This document shows positions 8,858 through 15,559 of a DNA stretch of 64,000 nt, piece after piece. A model generated the notes under the pieces. That model was not told the DNA's origin. It searched no databases and was given only the letters and a program-made list of their open reading frames with translations. Source of the stretch: Mariprofundus ferrooxydans PV-1 (lineage in GTDB: Bacteria > Pseudomonadota > Zetaproteobacteria > Mariprofundales > Mariprofundaceae); contig NZ_DS022294.1 of assembly GCF_000153765.1 (NCBI RefSeq), positions 868,836 to 932,835 on the forward strand, in the 5' to 3' direction. Within the stretch, counting starts at the first letter, position 1. Each line of letters starts with the position of its first letter. Made by a program: the position numbers and the translations under genes.

Positions 8858-9304
8858 TCAATGCTGCGCTGAAAAACCGTACTCAAAATCGAGAAGCTTC
8901 TTTTTCCACGCCAGACCGCAGCCAAAACCGCCCAAACCGTCGGCCGCAACCACCCTGTGGCACGGTATCAGAATAGGTAGCGGGTTTGCCCCCAGCGCCT
9001 GCCCCATGGCACGCGGCGCTGTGTTTAGCTGACCGGCCAACTGCCCGTAAGTACGCACCTCGCCGAAGGGGATGGCCAGCAAGCCGGCACGCATTTTCTG
9101 CTGAAAGGGTGTGGCAGGCTTTGCCAGCGGCGGCAGTTCGGTCGCCTGCCCGGTGAAATAATCGTGCAACCACTGCGCGACCGGATCATCGCTGCAGCTC
9201 AGCGCCTTGGTATCCGCCGTCAGTTCCAGGCGGACACAGAGCTCTCCGTTCCAGTCGTAAGCGATTGGGCCCAGCGGCGAGTCGAAGCGGTAAAACATGC
9301 GCAT
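8858..9304 (-). CDS. ogt: Methylated-DNA-[protein]-cysteine S-methyltransferase (Ogt type)
   Basis: DNA repair suicide enzyme that moves the methyl group of O6-methylguanine to its own cysteine. The active-site motif is present as IPCHRVV, followed by GGFGCGLAWKKKLLD; the helix-turn-helix DNA contact region reads PFGEVRTYGQLA with APRAMGQALGANP. The domain order (short RNase-H-like N-domain, then the conserved DNA-binding domain) is complete at about 148 residues. Two nearby ATGs (9304 and 9298) could start translation; a longer frame to 9523 would run through the divergent yqaA gene and is rejected. No clear Shine-Dalgarno is seen. Confidence 0.92.
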   Translation of the reverse strand: MRMFYRFDSPLGPIAYDWNGELCVRLELTADTKALSCSDDPVAQWLHDYFTGQATELPPLAKPATPFQQKMRAGLLAIPFGEVRTYGQLAGQLNTAPRAMGQALGANPLPILIPCHRVVAADGLGGFGCGLAWKKKLLDFEYGFSAQH

Positions 9305-9331
9305 AGCATAGCAGCTGGTTAGCCTGCTGGC

Positions 9332-9742
9332 ATGGACTGGCCCCTCTTCTTTTCGGCACTGATCTCTTCGACGCTGTTTCCCGGCGGCTCGGAAGCGCTG
9401 CTGCTCTACCGCCTGAATGAGGGCGGCAATGCCGTAACGCTGGTGCTGATCGCCACCGTCGGCAATGTGCTGGGCAGCCTGATTACCTACGCCATGGGAC
9501 GGCTCGGCAACGCGGCGATGCACAAAAAATGGCTGCGTATCTCGGAGGCGCAGAGCGAGCGGGCCGAGCGCTGGTTTGCAGCCTACGGCAAGCCTGCACT
9601 ACTGTTTGCCTGGCTACCGGTTGTCGGCGATCCGTTATGTCTGGTGGCAGGCCTTTTGCGCTGCGGCATCGTGCCATTCCTGATTCTGGTCACCATCGGC
9701 AAACTGGCCCGCTACGCCGTGCTGGCCCTGCCCTTCATTTGA
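9332..9742 (+). CDS. yqaA: YqaA family inner-membrane protein
   Basis: A 136-residue small membrane protein of the YqaA / SNARE-associated (DedA-related) family. The N-terminus MDWPLFFSALISSTLFPGGSEALLL and the central GNVLGSLITYAMGR are family hallmarks, with GKPALLFAWLPVVGDPLC and a final helix. About four hydrophobic segments are visible. The biochemical role is not established; DedA relatives act in lipid carrier transport, which should not be assumed here. It diverges from ogt with only 27 bases between the starts, so promoters must overlap the coding ends. Confidence 0.88.
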   Translation: MDWPLFFSALISSTLFPGGSEALLLYRLNEGGNAVTLVLIATVGNVLGSLITYAMGRLGNAAMHKKWLRISEAQSERAERWFAAYGKPALLFAWLPVVGDPLCLVAGLLRCGIVPFLILVTIGKLARYAVLALPFI

Positions 9743-9778
9743 CCTGCACTACTGCTTGCCGAACTGAAAAAACAATGG

Positions 9779-10033
9779 ATGCAGGATGCCGGGGTTCGCG
9801 AGGCCTACGATTCACATGCCTATGAATTTGAAATCGCCCGCTCCCTGATTGAAGCAAGGACCGAAGCAGGATTCACACAGGCCGAAGTCGCCAAACGTAT
9901 GGGCACCACCCAGTCAGTTGTTGCCCGCATCGAAGGCGGCGCTCAGCAGCCCAGCATGAAAAGCGTGATTCGCTATGCCACAGCCATCGGCGCGCACCCC
10001 GTCCTGCAATTGATGCGGGAGAAGCCTCAATAA
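9779..10033 (+). CDS. XRE-family helix-turn-helix protein, HigA-antitoxin-like, orphan
   Basis: An 84-residue HTH protein with the XRE motif at about residues 28-60 (AGFTQAEVAKRMGTTQSVVARIEGG), preceded by YEFEIARSLIEARTEAG as in HigA-type antitoxins. In that family the protein normally begins about ten residues earlier with a helix ending in a Leu-Lys-Trp pattern. Here the upstream codons in the same frame still read LLAELKKQW but contain no ATG, so the original start seems lost, or a CTG codon is used. No HigB/RelE toxin gene adjoins it. It may regulate itself or be decaying. The annotated ATG is the first in frame. Confidence 0.65.
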   Translation: MQDAGVREAYDSHAYEFEIARSLIEARTEAGFTQAEVAKRMGTTQSVVARIEGGAQQPSMKSVIRYATAIGAHPVLQLMREKPQ

Positions 10034-10044
10034 ACCTGCTTCAG

Positions 10045-10073
10045 ACGTAAGGTTACAGATTGTGACCTTACGT
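10045..10073. repeat. Inverted repeat after the HTH gene
   Basis: Perfect 9-bp arms (10045-10053 with 10065-10073) around 11 bases, 11 bases after the HTH stop codon. No T-run follows, so it is either a weak terminator or a protein-binding site, for example for the adjacent HTH protein. Confidence 0.55.
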
Positions 10074-10167
10074 TATCGAACGCCTCCCAACTGCGCTAAG
10101 CAGTCAAATCGATTGGGTTGCTACAATAATAGACTAGGCACCTCAGCTTACTCATGAGGCTCCTTTC

Positions 10168-10240
10168 GTATAGCGCCTCGCATCAGCGGCAAAGTGCGCG
10201 CGTAGCGAGCACTTTGTCCGACTGCATGCGTTTGTTAGCT
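10168..10240 (-). repeat. attC site of cassette 4, outer core degenerate
   Basis: Sense R'' AGCTAAC (10240-10234) opens the site; arms AAAGTGC/GCACTTT and CGCAT/ATGCG pair. The R' core reads GCTATAC (10174-10168) instead of GTTATAC: the invariant GTT is changed, which should impair recombination at this end of the array. Confidence 0.75.
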
Positions 10241-10243
10241 GCA

Positions 10244-10981
10244 TTAGTTGAATCCGTCTTTTGGGACACATGCTGTAACAAACAGCTTCCCAAAATCTGT
10301 TAACTGAATTTTTGTTTCTCTACGTGTGCCAATTTGATTTTGAGGGTTGTTGCCTGGTTCATATATGGGCGTTTGTTTCAGTACTGGCCAATTTACAAGT
10401 GACATTGATTCAAGGTGCGCATAATAAATACTTAGTGCTTCAGGATTAGCTAGATGCTCTTCAGGAACTGTGCTTGTTTCGATTTGACGATTTACAAACC
10501 TATTTTCCCTTTTATTAAGGTCCATCGTGTCAACAATTTCAAAGTCAGAACTATTGAGAGCCTGAAGCATAAATGCTTCATCTGGAGATAATTGCCCGAT
10601 AATATATCCAAATGCTGGGTGTACCTCTCCAATAGTTTCTTTATTAGATGCCTTAATTAACAATTCCTCAAACATAAGCCATAAAGGGTTGCTTACGTCT
10701 AGGTATTTCATTTTTTCTATGCAAACGGAGGAAAGTTCCGCAGGTATTTCAATAAGGTTTTCATCTGGAACAGATCGGTTTAGCTTTTCTAAAAAACTAG
10801 CAAAACGATCTTGAAACGATGCGGCGATTTGGATAGGTGCAAGGATCAAGCGAGCTGTTTTTGCTAGATCTTGACCCAGCTTCCCAAGTTCTATTGCTGC
10901 TGGACTTACACCGTCATCGTAAACCTTCTCAGCTACCTTTGAATTTATTACTTTTTCAATAACATCTATGTCGTTAGTCAT
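10244..10981 (-). CDS. Abi-alpha (DUF4393) family protein, cassette 4
   Basis: A 245-residue protein of the Abi-alpha / DUF4393 family. Recognisable family features are VAEKVYDDGVSPAAIELGK at the N-terminus, TARLILAPIQ with the following DRFASFLEKL, NPLWLMFEELLIKA in the middle, and HPAFGYIIGQLSPDEAFML. The family name comes from a weak link to abortive phage infection; a defence role is plausible but unproven. No membrane helix is obvious apart from one moderately hydrophobic stretch. The start at 10981 has GGAG seven bases upstream and lies 15 bases inside the cassette core; an extension to 11026 would cross attC3. The stop is three bases from attC4. Confidence 0.8.
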   Translation of the reverse strand: MTNDIDVIEKVINSKVAEKVYDDGVSPAAIELGKLGQDLAKTARLILAPIQIAASFQDRFASFLEKLNRSVPDENLIEIPAELSSVCIEKMKYLDVSNPLWLMFEELLIKASNKETIGEVHPAFGYIIGQLSPDEAFMLQALNSSDFEIVDTMDLNKRENRFVNRQIETSTVPEEHLANPEALSIYYAHLESMSLVNWPVLKQTPIYEPGNNPQNQIGTRRETKIQLTDFGKLFVTACVPKDGFN

Positions 10982-10995
10982 AATTTCTCCAAGGC

Positions 10996-11089
10996 AGCTA
11001 ACGTCGCAAATCACCGGCAGCCACAAGCTGCATAGCGAGGCACGAGCGACGCAGCTTTTGGCTGTCCGAGTGCATTTGCCTTGTTATAC
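10996..11089 (-). repeat. attC site of cassette 3
   Basis: Sense R'' GTATAAC (11089-11083), R' GTTAGCT (11002-10996). Long imperfect stem: GCAAAT pairs with ATTTGC, CAGCCA with TGGCTG, AAGCTGC with GCAGCTT. The longest of the four sites, 94 bp. Confidence 0.85.
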
Positions 11090-11094
11090 CTTGT

Positions 11095-11919
11095 TTAGTT
11101 TTTGTTGTAGCCAAATTTGCCTCTCGAAAGAAATACCTCTTTCCAGTAGCTTTCTCTTTCAATTATTACTTTGTCATCTGCTTTCATTGGACGATATTCA
11201 AGGAGTGATAATCTGAAATTGTCTTTCGCATAATCAAATCCTTCCGCTTTAATTAGTTTGGTAAGTTCGTCATTCCAACCATGCCCTGTACCAATATAGC
11301 AACCCCACCTCGACCAAATTCCAGAGTCACCGTAAGCAGATCCAATATACTTTTTACCATTTGATTTATCTGTTATTACGTAAACACCTTTTACATTCTT
11401 TAATGCTGCCTTCCAGTCTGCATTTTCATTTTTAAATATTGGTATCAATATATTGAAATCATGATTTATGTTTTCATATCCAGGAAACGCCTCTCCTGAA
11501 TAAGGCTGTTTCAGTATTTCTGAGACTTTCATTTTACCTAGATGATGTTCCAAGAAAAAAGCTCTTCCTCTAGATGGTTTTTCTAATTTTATTTTTAGTC
11601 TTCCAATATAATCAGAATATTCCTTTAGCTCCTTTATTTCATAGCTATGACTATCAGGAATATCGTTTCTCTTAACAACCTCATAGATACCGCCAAACAA
11701 CCACATATTATTTTCAGGGTAAAAGTCTATCAATGAGAATATATATTGGCGGGAAAATTCGTTTTTACTATTTCTCCAAGTATTCCAACCAAACCATTCC
11801 TTCTTGTCTCTCACATAAACGTCAAGGGGCTGATCACCACCATTCCAACGGGCAGCATGAAATTTGTATTTATTCGGTTCTTCAATTCTGATGATATTGG
11901 TGATTGGAATGTCGCTCAT
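11095..11919 (-). CDS. GIY-YIG nuclease family protein, cassette 3
   Basis: A 274-residue protein with a C-terminal GIY-YIG domain at about residues 175-270: KGVYVITDKSNGKKYIGSA carries the GVY and YIG elements, followed by the catalytic-type Arg in WSRW and a late Glu in the ESYWKE segment. The N-terminal 170 residues have no domain I recognise. GIY-YIG proteins cut DNA in repair, restriction or mobile introns; as a single cassette gene this could be a restriction or homing-type nuclease, which is inference. The start at 11919 has AAGGAAG upstream and is 17 bases from the 5' core. Base composition is AT-rich compared with chromosomal neighbours. Confidence 0.82.
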   Translation of the reverse strand: MSDIPITNIIRIEEPNKYKFHAARWNGGDQPLDVYVRDKKEWFGWNTWRNSKNEFSRQYIFSLIDFYPENNMWLFGGIYEVVKRNDIPDSHSYEIKELKEYSDYIGRLKIKLEKPSRGRAFFLEHHLGKMKVSEILKQPYSGEAFPGYENINHDFNILIPIFKNENADWKAALKNVKGVYVITDKSNGKKYIGSAYGDSGIWSRWGCYIGTGHGWNDELTKLIKAEGFDYAKDNFRLSLLEYRPMKADDKVIIERESYWKEVFLSRGKFGYNKN

Positions 11920-11935
11920 TCATGCTTCCTTTTGG

Positions 11936-12007
11936 GTATAACGTCCGAGCTGTGCTGCCGGAGAGAAGCGCAGCGTAACGAAGGTCAGAACAAGCGACTT
12001 GTTATAA
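11936..12007 (-). repeat. attC site of cassette 2
   Basis: Sense R'' TTATAAC (12007-12001), R' GTTATAC (11942-11936). The inner arms pair less well than in the other sites, but the cores match their partner cores exactly and the spacing (72 bp) is typical. Confidence 0.78.
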
Positions 12008-12011
12008 CTTG

Positions 12012-12539
12012 TCACTGTTCACCTTCATCTACTTTCCTTGCAACTTCAATTTGAGCACGTAATTCCTTAACCCTAAACTTTGTGGATTTGTATTCACGCC
12101 CAAGGGTATCTGATACAACGAAGCGAATTTCGTCTGAGTCCTTCAAATGACGACCAATTTGTGACTCAAAGTCGTTAAGATTGAGATCATTTTTAAATAC
12201 GCCGCCTGATTCTAGTTTGAATGGGTATTTGTTGGGATCGTTGACTTTAGCTGGATGAAATACTTGCTCACCATTAATTTTGCGAGAGATCCATATTTTA
12301 GGCTTTTCAATGAAGCGTTGAGTGGAACCTGTATTTTTAACTTTGACATAAATAATAGGTTTCGTGCCAGGTAAAAATTTATTTCCTTCACTAATTAATT
12401 CATGAGCAAAACCATGCTCAACAATTATCCTTGTTTTTGTATCGGCCAGTCGATTACGAAAAGCAAAAAGCAGCCCTAGAAAACCTATGCTAGCGCTAAA
12501 GATTATGATGTGGATTTTTTCGATTATTGGGAATTCCAT
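12012..12539 (-). CDS. Membrane-anchored protein of unknown function, cassette 2
   Basis: A 175-residue protein I do not recognise. One hydrophobic helix near residues 8-27 (IHIIIFSASIGFLGLLFAF) is followed by a basic stretch (RNRLADTKTR), suggesting an N-terminal inner-membrane anchor. The rest has an alternating pattern (PIIYVKVKNTGSTQRFIEKP) that resembles an immunoglobulin-like beta-sandwich, then a C-terminal charged helix. No catalytic motif is visible. No Shine-Dalgarno precedes the ATG at 12539, which lies 17 bases inside the core; expression may depend on read-through from cassette 1. Confidence 0.7.
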   Translation of the reverse strand: MEFPIIEKIHIIIFSASIGFLGLLFAFRNRLADTKTRIIVEHGFAHELISEGNKFLPGTKPIIYVKVKNTGSTQRFIEKPKIWISRKINGEQVFHPAKVNDPNKYPFKLESGGVFKNDLNLNDFESQIGRHLKDSDEIRFVVSDTLGREYKSTKFRVKELRAQIEVARKVDEGEQ

Positions 12540-12556
12540 AAGAGTTCAATTATGAG

Positions 12557-12604
12557 TTATAACGCCGCATTCAGCGGCTTGTCCGCTGTAATGCTTTGTT
12601 ATGT
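12557..12604 (-). repeat. attC site of cassette 1
   Basis: Shortest site, 48 bp. Sense R'' ACATAAC (12604-12598), R' GTTATAA (12563-12557). Arms GCATT/AATGC and CAGCGG/CCGCTG pair perfectly around a small loop, a textbook short attC. Confidence 0.88.
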
Positions 12605-12623
12605 GATACTTTGTAGTGGCGCA

Positions 12624-13367
12624 TTATTTCCCGTCCCTTTCGTTGATATGTTTTTTTGTTTCCTCTGGAACCACGTCGGAATAAAGCAGATCAAGTTCCT
12701 TTGGCTTTGAAATCATCTCATCGGCTATAAAATTAAGAACATGGAATAGCCTCAAGGCGATTTCTCGACCATCTTCGAGGTCGATCTGACCCGGATGCAC
12801 TGCGTTATTACCGACCACGCGAAGCAAATCCAACGCCTGTTGAATCTTTGGACTCAGTCCCTCTGCAACAAGAGCCTTAATATCATTATTGATGTTCTTT
12901 CCAGATTTGCCGAGCTGCTTAAGTAGTAACTGCAAGGCTAACCTCAATAACGCTGTAGCACCTTTAGGTGAATCAACTACGATGGTTGAGGCCTCAACGT
13001 ACAAATTCTGGATCTCTTGATCCATGTCCGCGTTAGGCGGAGCAACAGGCGTTTTCTTTGGGTATACGATTTCTTTTTCTACCCAGATTGATATATCTCC
13101 GCATGCTGAACAAGTGGCTACAGAAAAATCATCCGGGACAAACTCTGACATATGCCGATTGTTCGCTGATTCTACTTCCCCGATAAAACCCTCAATAGCC
13201 TTTTGTTGGTAACCTTGGATATGTTTTCTGTAGTCATAAAAGACATGCTTTAAAATATTATTTGCTGCTCCACTAGCATTGTCGACATCAAACCACCGTT
13301 GCTGCGATGCAACCAGACAATGTGGGCATTGAAATTTGTCACTTTTGAATTTTGGGGAAAGGTCCAA
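12624..13367 (-). CDS. DUF4145 domain protein with zinc-ribbon head, cassette 1
   Basis: A 247-residue protein. The C-terminal two thirds match the DUF4145 pattern (GATALLRLALQLLLKQLG, then LRVVGNNAVHPGQIDLEDG), a helical domain also found fused to nucleases and restriction proteins and thought to be a defence-associated module. The N-terminus has two CxxC pairs (CPHC near residue 14 and CSAC near 85) that could form a zinc ribbon. No catalytic motif is visible. The start is a TTG at 13367 with AGGAG eight bases upstream; no in-frame ATG fits. As the first cassette it lies closest to the putative promoter at 13484-13456. Confidence 0.8.
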   Translation of the reverse strand: MDLSPKFKSDKFQCPHCLVASQQRWFDVDNASGAANNILKHVFYDYRKHIQGYQQKAIEGFIGEVESANNRHMSEFVPDDFSVATCSACGDISIWVEKEIVYPKKTPVAPPNADMDQEIQNLYVEASTIVVDSPKGATALLRLALQLLLKQLGKSGKNINNDIKALVAEGLSPKIQQALDLLRVVGNNAVHPGQIDLEDGREIALRLFHVLNFIADEMISKPKELDLLYSDVVPEETKKHINERDGK

Positions 13368-13391
13368 AATCTAGCTCCTATTCATTTGTGC

Positions 13392-13398
13392 ACATAAC
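13392..13398 (-). other. 5' boundary core of the cassette array
   Basis: Sense GTTATGT, exactly complementary to the R'' core of attC1 and therefore the insertion point of cassette 1. The DNA upstream shows no fold or second core that would make it a further attC; it could be the edge of an attI. Confidence 0.7.
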
Positions 13399-13632
13399 TT
13401 ATTAATGAGTATAAGTAGCTATTTGGCCGCATAAATAACTCCCCATCCGGATTCGAGCATAGGCTGTATTAGTAAAACCGTCAAAGATCTGTTGAGGGTT
13501 ATACAATTGCCCTGAAATAACCGTGTTAAGTATAAGTATATATAATCACGATATTGAATATACGTTACTATGTATAACGATTTATATGGTGGCCGAAAGC
13601 GGCCCTGAAAGGTCGGGGTTGGTCTGAAGCGG
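13399..13632. other. Gene-free AT-rich stretch beside the cassette array
   Basis: No open frame or RNA is recognised. It holds the promoter candidate at 13456-13484, an A+T-rich run with repeated TATAAGTATATATAAT-like steps near 13526-13545, and a small GGCCG/CGGCC hairpin at 13592-13605. No trace of an integrase is visible. Confidence 0.5.
13456..13484 (-). promoter_or_regulatory. Possible promoter for the cassette array
   Basis: On the minus strand TTGACG (13484-13479) and TATGCT (13461-13456) are 17 bases apart, about 60 bases ahead of the first core and reading into the cassettes. This is where an integron Pc promoter could lie. Sequence match only. Confidence 0.5.
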
Positions 13633-13760
13633 TCAGGAAACGGCCTGTAGCCAGAGCGGCAGGGTCAGCAGTGAGAGCAGCGTGGTCAGCGTGACGGCCT
13701 CGGCATAGAGCGCGACATCGAGCTTGAAGCGATCGTAGGTCACAAGCCCCAGACCATCGT
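13633..13760 (-). pseudogene. Duplicated 3' end of the AEC transporter gene
   Basis: 128 bases match 14561-14689 with three substitutions and one single-base deletion, beginning exactly at the transporter's stop codon. The deletion breaks the frame near the inner end, and no upstream coding sequence is attached, so this is a remnant. The two copies stand in direct orientation 928 bp apart and enclose the ABM-domain gene. Confidence 0.9.
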
Positions 13761-13938
13761 TGTCCACTCGCCTCATGAAGCCCTGCCTGAATCCAGATCT
13801 TCCAGTTATCGGCGGATCAATTGCCTTTCAGTGCAAGGCGTCTCACGGAAGCTCTCAACATTATCACTGCGCTTGCATCAGGAATGCTTCGCTAACCCAT
13901 ACATGCGTTGCTTGAGCGCCTTATTGGCGCAGGCTGAC
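13761..13938. other. Non-coding spacer after the ABM gene
   Basis: No gene seen. Contains the short hairpin 13916-13930 (GCGCC, loop TTATT, GGCGC), a weak terminator candidate for the ABM gene without a T-run. Confidence 0.4.
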
Positions 13939-14517
13939 TTAGTTGAACAACCATTGCCGGATGAGCTTTGTAAAGTGAGGCATAACGACATACACCATTA
14001 AAAACACCACGATTCCTGTCACTGCGAGTGTAGTAATAAAGTTGTTGTCTGGTACGCCCATATGCCGTAATACAGGCACAATAAGCAAAGGTACTCCTAA
14101 CACCAGAGGGTAGATGGCAGACCATGTAACCAGACACTGCTTCCAGCGCACCGGCACCTTTGCCTGCGCCCCCGCAGGAGTGAACCAGAAATCCAAACCA
14201 CTACTGACGAAGAAGTCATCGCCCGTCACGAACAGTGGGCGCACCTTTTCGATTAGGCGGGCCCGAGTCGGAGAATCCATCCACCCCTTTAGATGTGCCT
14301 CGGTATCGAATCGAATAACGACCGTATAGGTTTCCGTCAGCCCGGGAATCGGGCGGATGATGTGCCAGTCCAAGTGACCCGGGAACGCTTTGCAAAGAGG
14401 CGCAATTTCTTCGAGCCACTTTTCGTATTCGGCATGTTTATCGTTACGCAGTCTATGCGTAATGACAACTGTTGCCCCTTCGAAGGACTCCGCATCAGAG
14501 GGTGAAGCTACAGTCAT
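13939..14517 (-). CDS. Antibiotic biosynthesis monooxygenase (ABM) domain membrane protein
   Basis: A 192-residue protein with an N-terminal ABM ferredoxin-like domain (residues about 17-100: VVITHRLRNDKHAEYEKWL, FPGHLDWHIIRP, YTVVIRFDTEAHLKGWMDS) followed by two transmembrane helices near 130-150 and 160-182. ABM domains act as small monooxygenases or haem-degrading enzymes, but this membrane-linked group has no defined substrate. GGAGG precedes the ATG. The gene lies between the two direct repeats of the AEC 3' end, which suggests it came in with a duplication or insertion event. A GCGCC/GGCGC hairpin at 13916-13930 follows the stop. Confidence 0.82.
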   Translation of the reverse strand: MTVASPSDAESFEGATVVITHRLRNDKHAEYEKWLEEIAPLCKAFPGHLDWHIIRPIPGLTETYTVVIRFDTEAHLKGWMDSPTRARLIEKVRPLFVTGDDFFVSSGLDFWFTPAGAQAKVPVRWKQCLVTWSAIYPLVLGVPLLIVPVLRHMGVPDNNFITTLAVTGIVVFLMVYVVMPHFTKLIRQWLFN

Positions 14518-14560
14518 AGAGCCTCCACTTTCATGATTCCCGAATTATAAATTGAACAAA

Positions 14561-14689
14561 TCAGGAAACGGCCTGTAGCCAGAGCGGCAGGGTCAGCAGT
14601 GAGAGCAGCGTGGTCAGCGTGACGGCCTCGGCATAGAGCGAGACATCGAGCTTGAAGCGATCGCAGATCACAAGCCCCAGCACCATCGT
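14561..14689 (-). repeat. Direct repeat, parent copy of the AEC 3' end
   Basis: Parent copy of the remnant at 13633-13760; it includes the stop codon and about 42 codons of the intact transporter gene. Confidence 0.9.
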
Positions 14690-15496
14690 CGGCATTGCGC
14701 CTTCGATGACCACCGGCGCCAGAAATTTATCCGGCATGCCGACGCCGATGGCGGAGCCCCATGCAATCAGCGGCATCAGCAGCAGCTGAATCACCATCAC
14801 CGGCAGCAGCACCGGAATACGCGGCAGCCAGCCGGCCTGCCAGCGCAGCGCCATGCCCACCGAAAGCAGCATCAGCGGCACAACCGCCGCGCCCAGTGTG
14901 CTGAGCGATTCGCCCAACCATGCGGGCATCGGTACGGCAAACACGCTGAGTATCAATCCTGCCGCGGCCGCCCAGATCGCGGGCACCCGCAGCAGACTGA
15001 CCAGCGGGTGCATCCCCTCACCAGCCGTACCGTAATAGCGGGCCAGGATAATGCCGACGGTAAACAGCAGCGGCGTGCTGGCCAGCAGATCGAAATGGAT
15101 GGCAACCACCTGCGCCCAGCTGCCGAAGGTCTGGCTCAGGACAGGCAGGCCGAGGTAGGAGAAGTTGCCAAAGGCGCAGGCGAGCAGCAGGGCGCCGACA
15201 GCCTTGTCGGGCGTGCCGGGCATAAAGGCGCGCACCAGCTTGCCGTTGCCATAAAGTAGAAAGGCGGCCAGCAGCGATAACAGTACGGAGAGCGCGGCAA
15301 CGATCGGTACACGCAGCGTATTTAGGCCGACGGGGAACTGCCAGAGCACATGCAGTACGAGCGCGGGTAAAAAGATATGGTAGACAGCCTGAGCCAGATG
15401 GCTGCGCATGGTTTCAGCGGATTTTCCGCCGAGCACCAGACGCCAGACGATACCGGTCAGGATAATGGCGGCCATACCGAACAGGACATTGATCAT
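14561..15496 (-). CDS. AEC family (auxin efflux carrier-like) transporter
   Basis: A 311-residue inner-membrane protein with about ten hydrophobic segments in two five-helix bundles, as in the AEC / bile-acid-arsenite fold carriers. Typical points are the N-terminal ILTGIVWRLVL, the central CAFGNFSYLGLPV with its Asn-Gly-Pro bend, PLMLLSVGMAL, and the late PTMVLGLVICDRF. Substrates in bacteria include malate, malonate and other carboxylates; none can be assigned here. The ATG at 15496 was preferred to a TTG two codons earlier. The last 129 bases of the gene are duplicated at 13633-13760. Confidence 0.88.
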   Translation of the reverse strand: MINVLFGMAAIILTGIVWRLVLGGKSAETMRSHLAQAVYHIFLPALVLHVLWQFPVGLNTLRVPIVAALSVLLSLLAAFLLYGNGKLVRAFMPGTPDKAVGALLLACAFGNFSYLGLPVLSQTFGSWAQVVAIHFDLLASTPLLFTVGIILARYYGTAGEGMHPLVSLLRVPAIWAAAAGLILSVFAVPMPAWLGESLSTLGAAVVPLMLLSVGMALRWQAGWLPRIPVLLPVMVIQLLLMPLIAWGSAIGVGMPDKFLAPVVIEGAMPTMVLGLVICDRFKLDVSLYAEAVTLTTLLSLLTLPLWLQAVS

Positions 15497-15559
15497 GGGC
15501 AAAGCCTACATGGTCGGCGACCGACTCACTATGCTATTTACCCCTGATGAAAGTACATA

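Larger units (their letters stand above)
10168..13398 (-). mobile_element. Integron cassette array without integrase (CALIN), four cassettes
   Basis: Four single-gene cassettes lie head to tail on the minus strand, each ending in an attC-like site, and the DNA is visibly richer in A+T than its surroundings. The decisive evidence is core pairing. Read in cassette sense, the 5' cores are GTTATGT, GTTATAA, GTTATAC and GTTAGCT, and the R'' cores of the same four cassettes are ACATAAC, TTATAAC, GTATAAC and AGCTAAC, exact reverse complements in each case. No tyrosine recombinase gene is seen in the window, so cassettes would have been inserted by an integrase acting in trans or since lost. The upstream junction shows no recognisable attI. 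Confidence 0.85.

Noticed and set aside
9305-9523. N-terminal extension of ogt
   Set aside because: Would be antisense to yqaA and adds 73 residues unlike the family.
13392-13504. A fifth attC between ACATAAC at 13392 and GTTATAC at 13498
   Set aside because: The sequences inside the two cores do not pair, and the cores do not match as partners.
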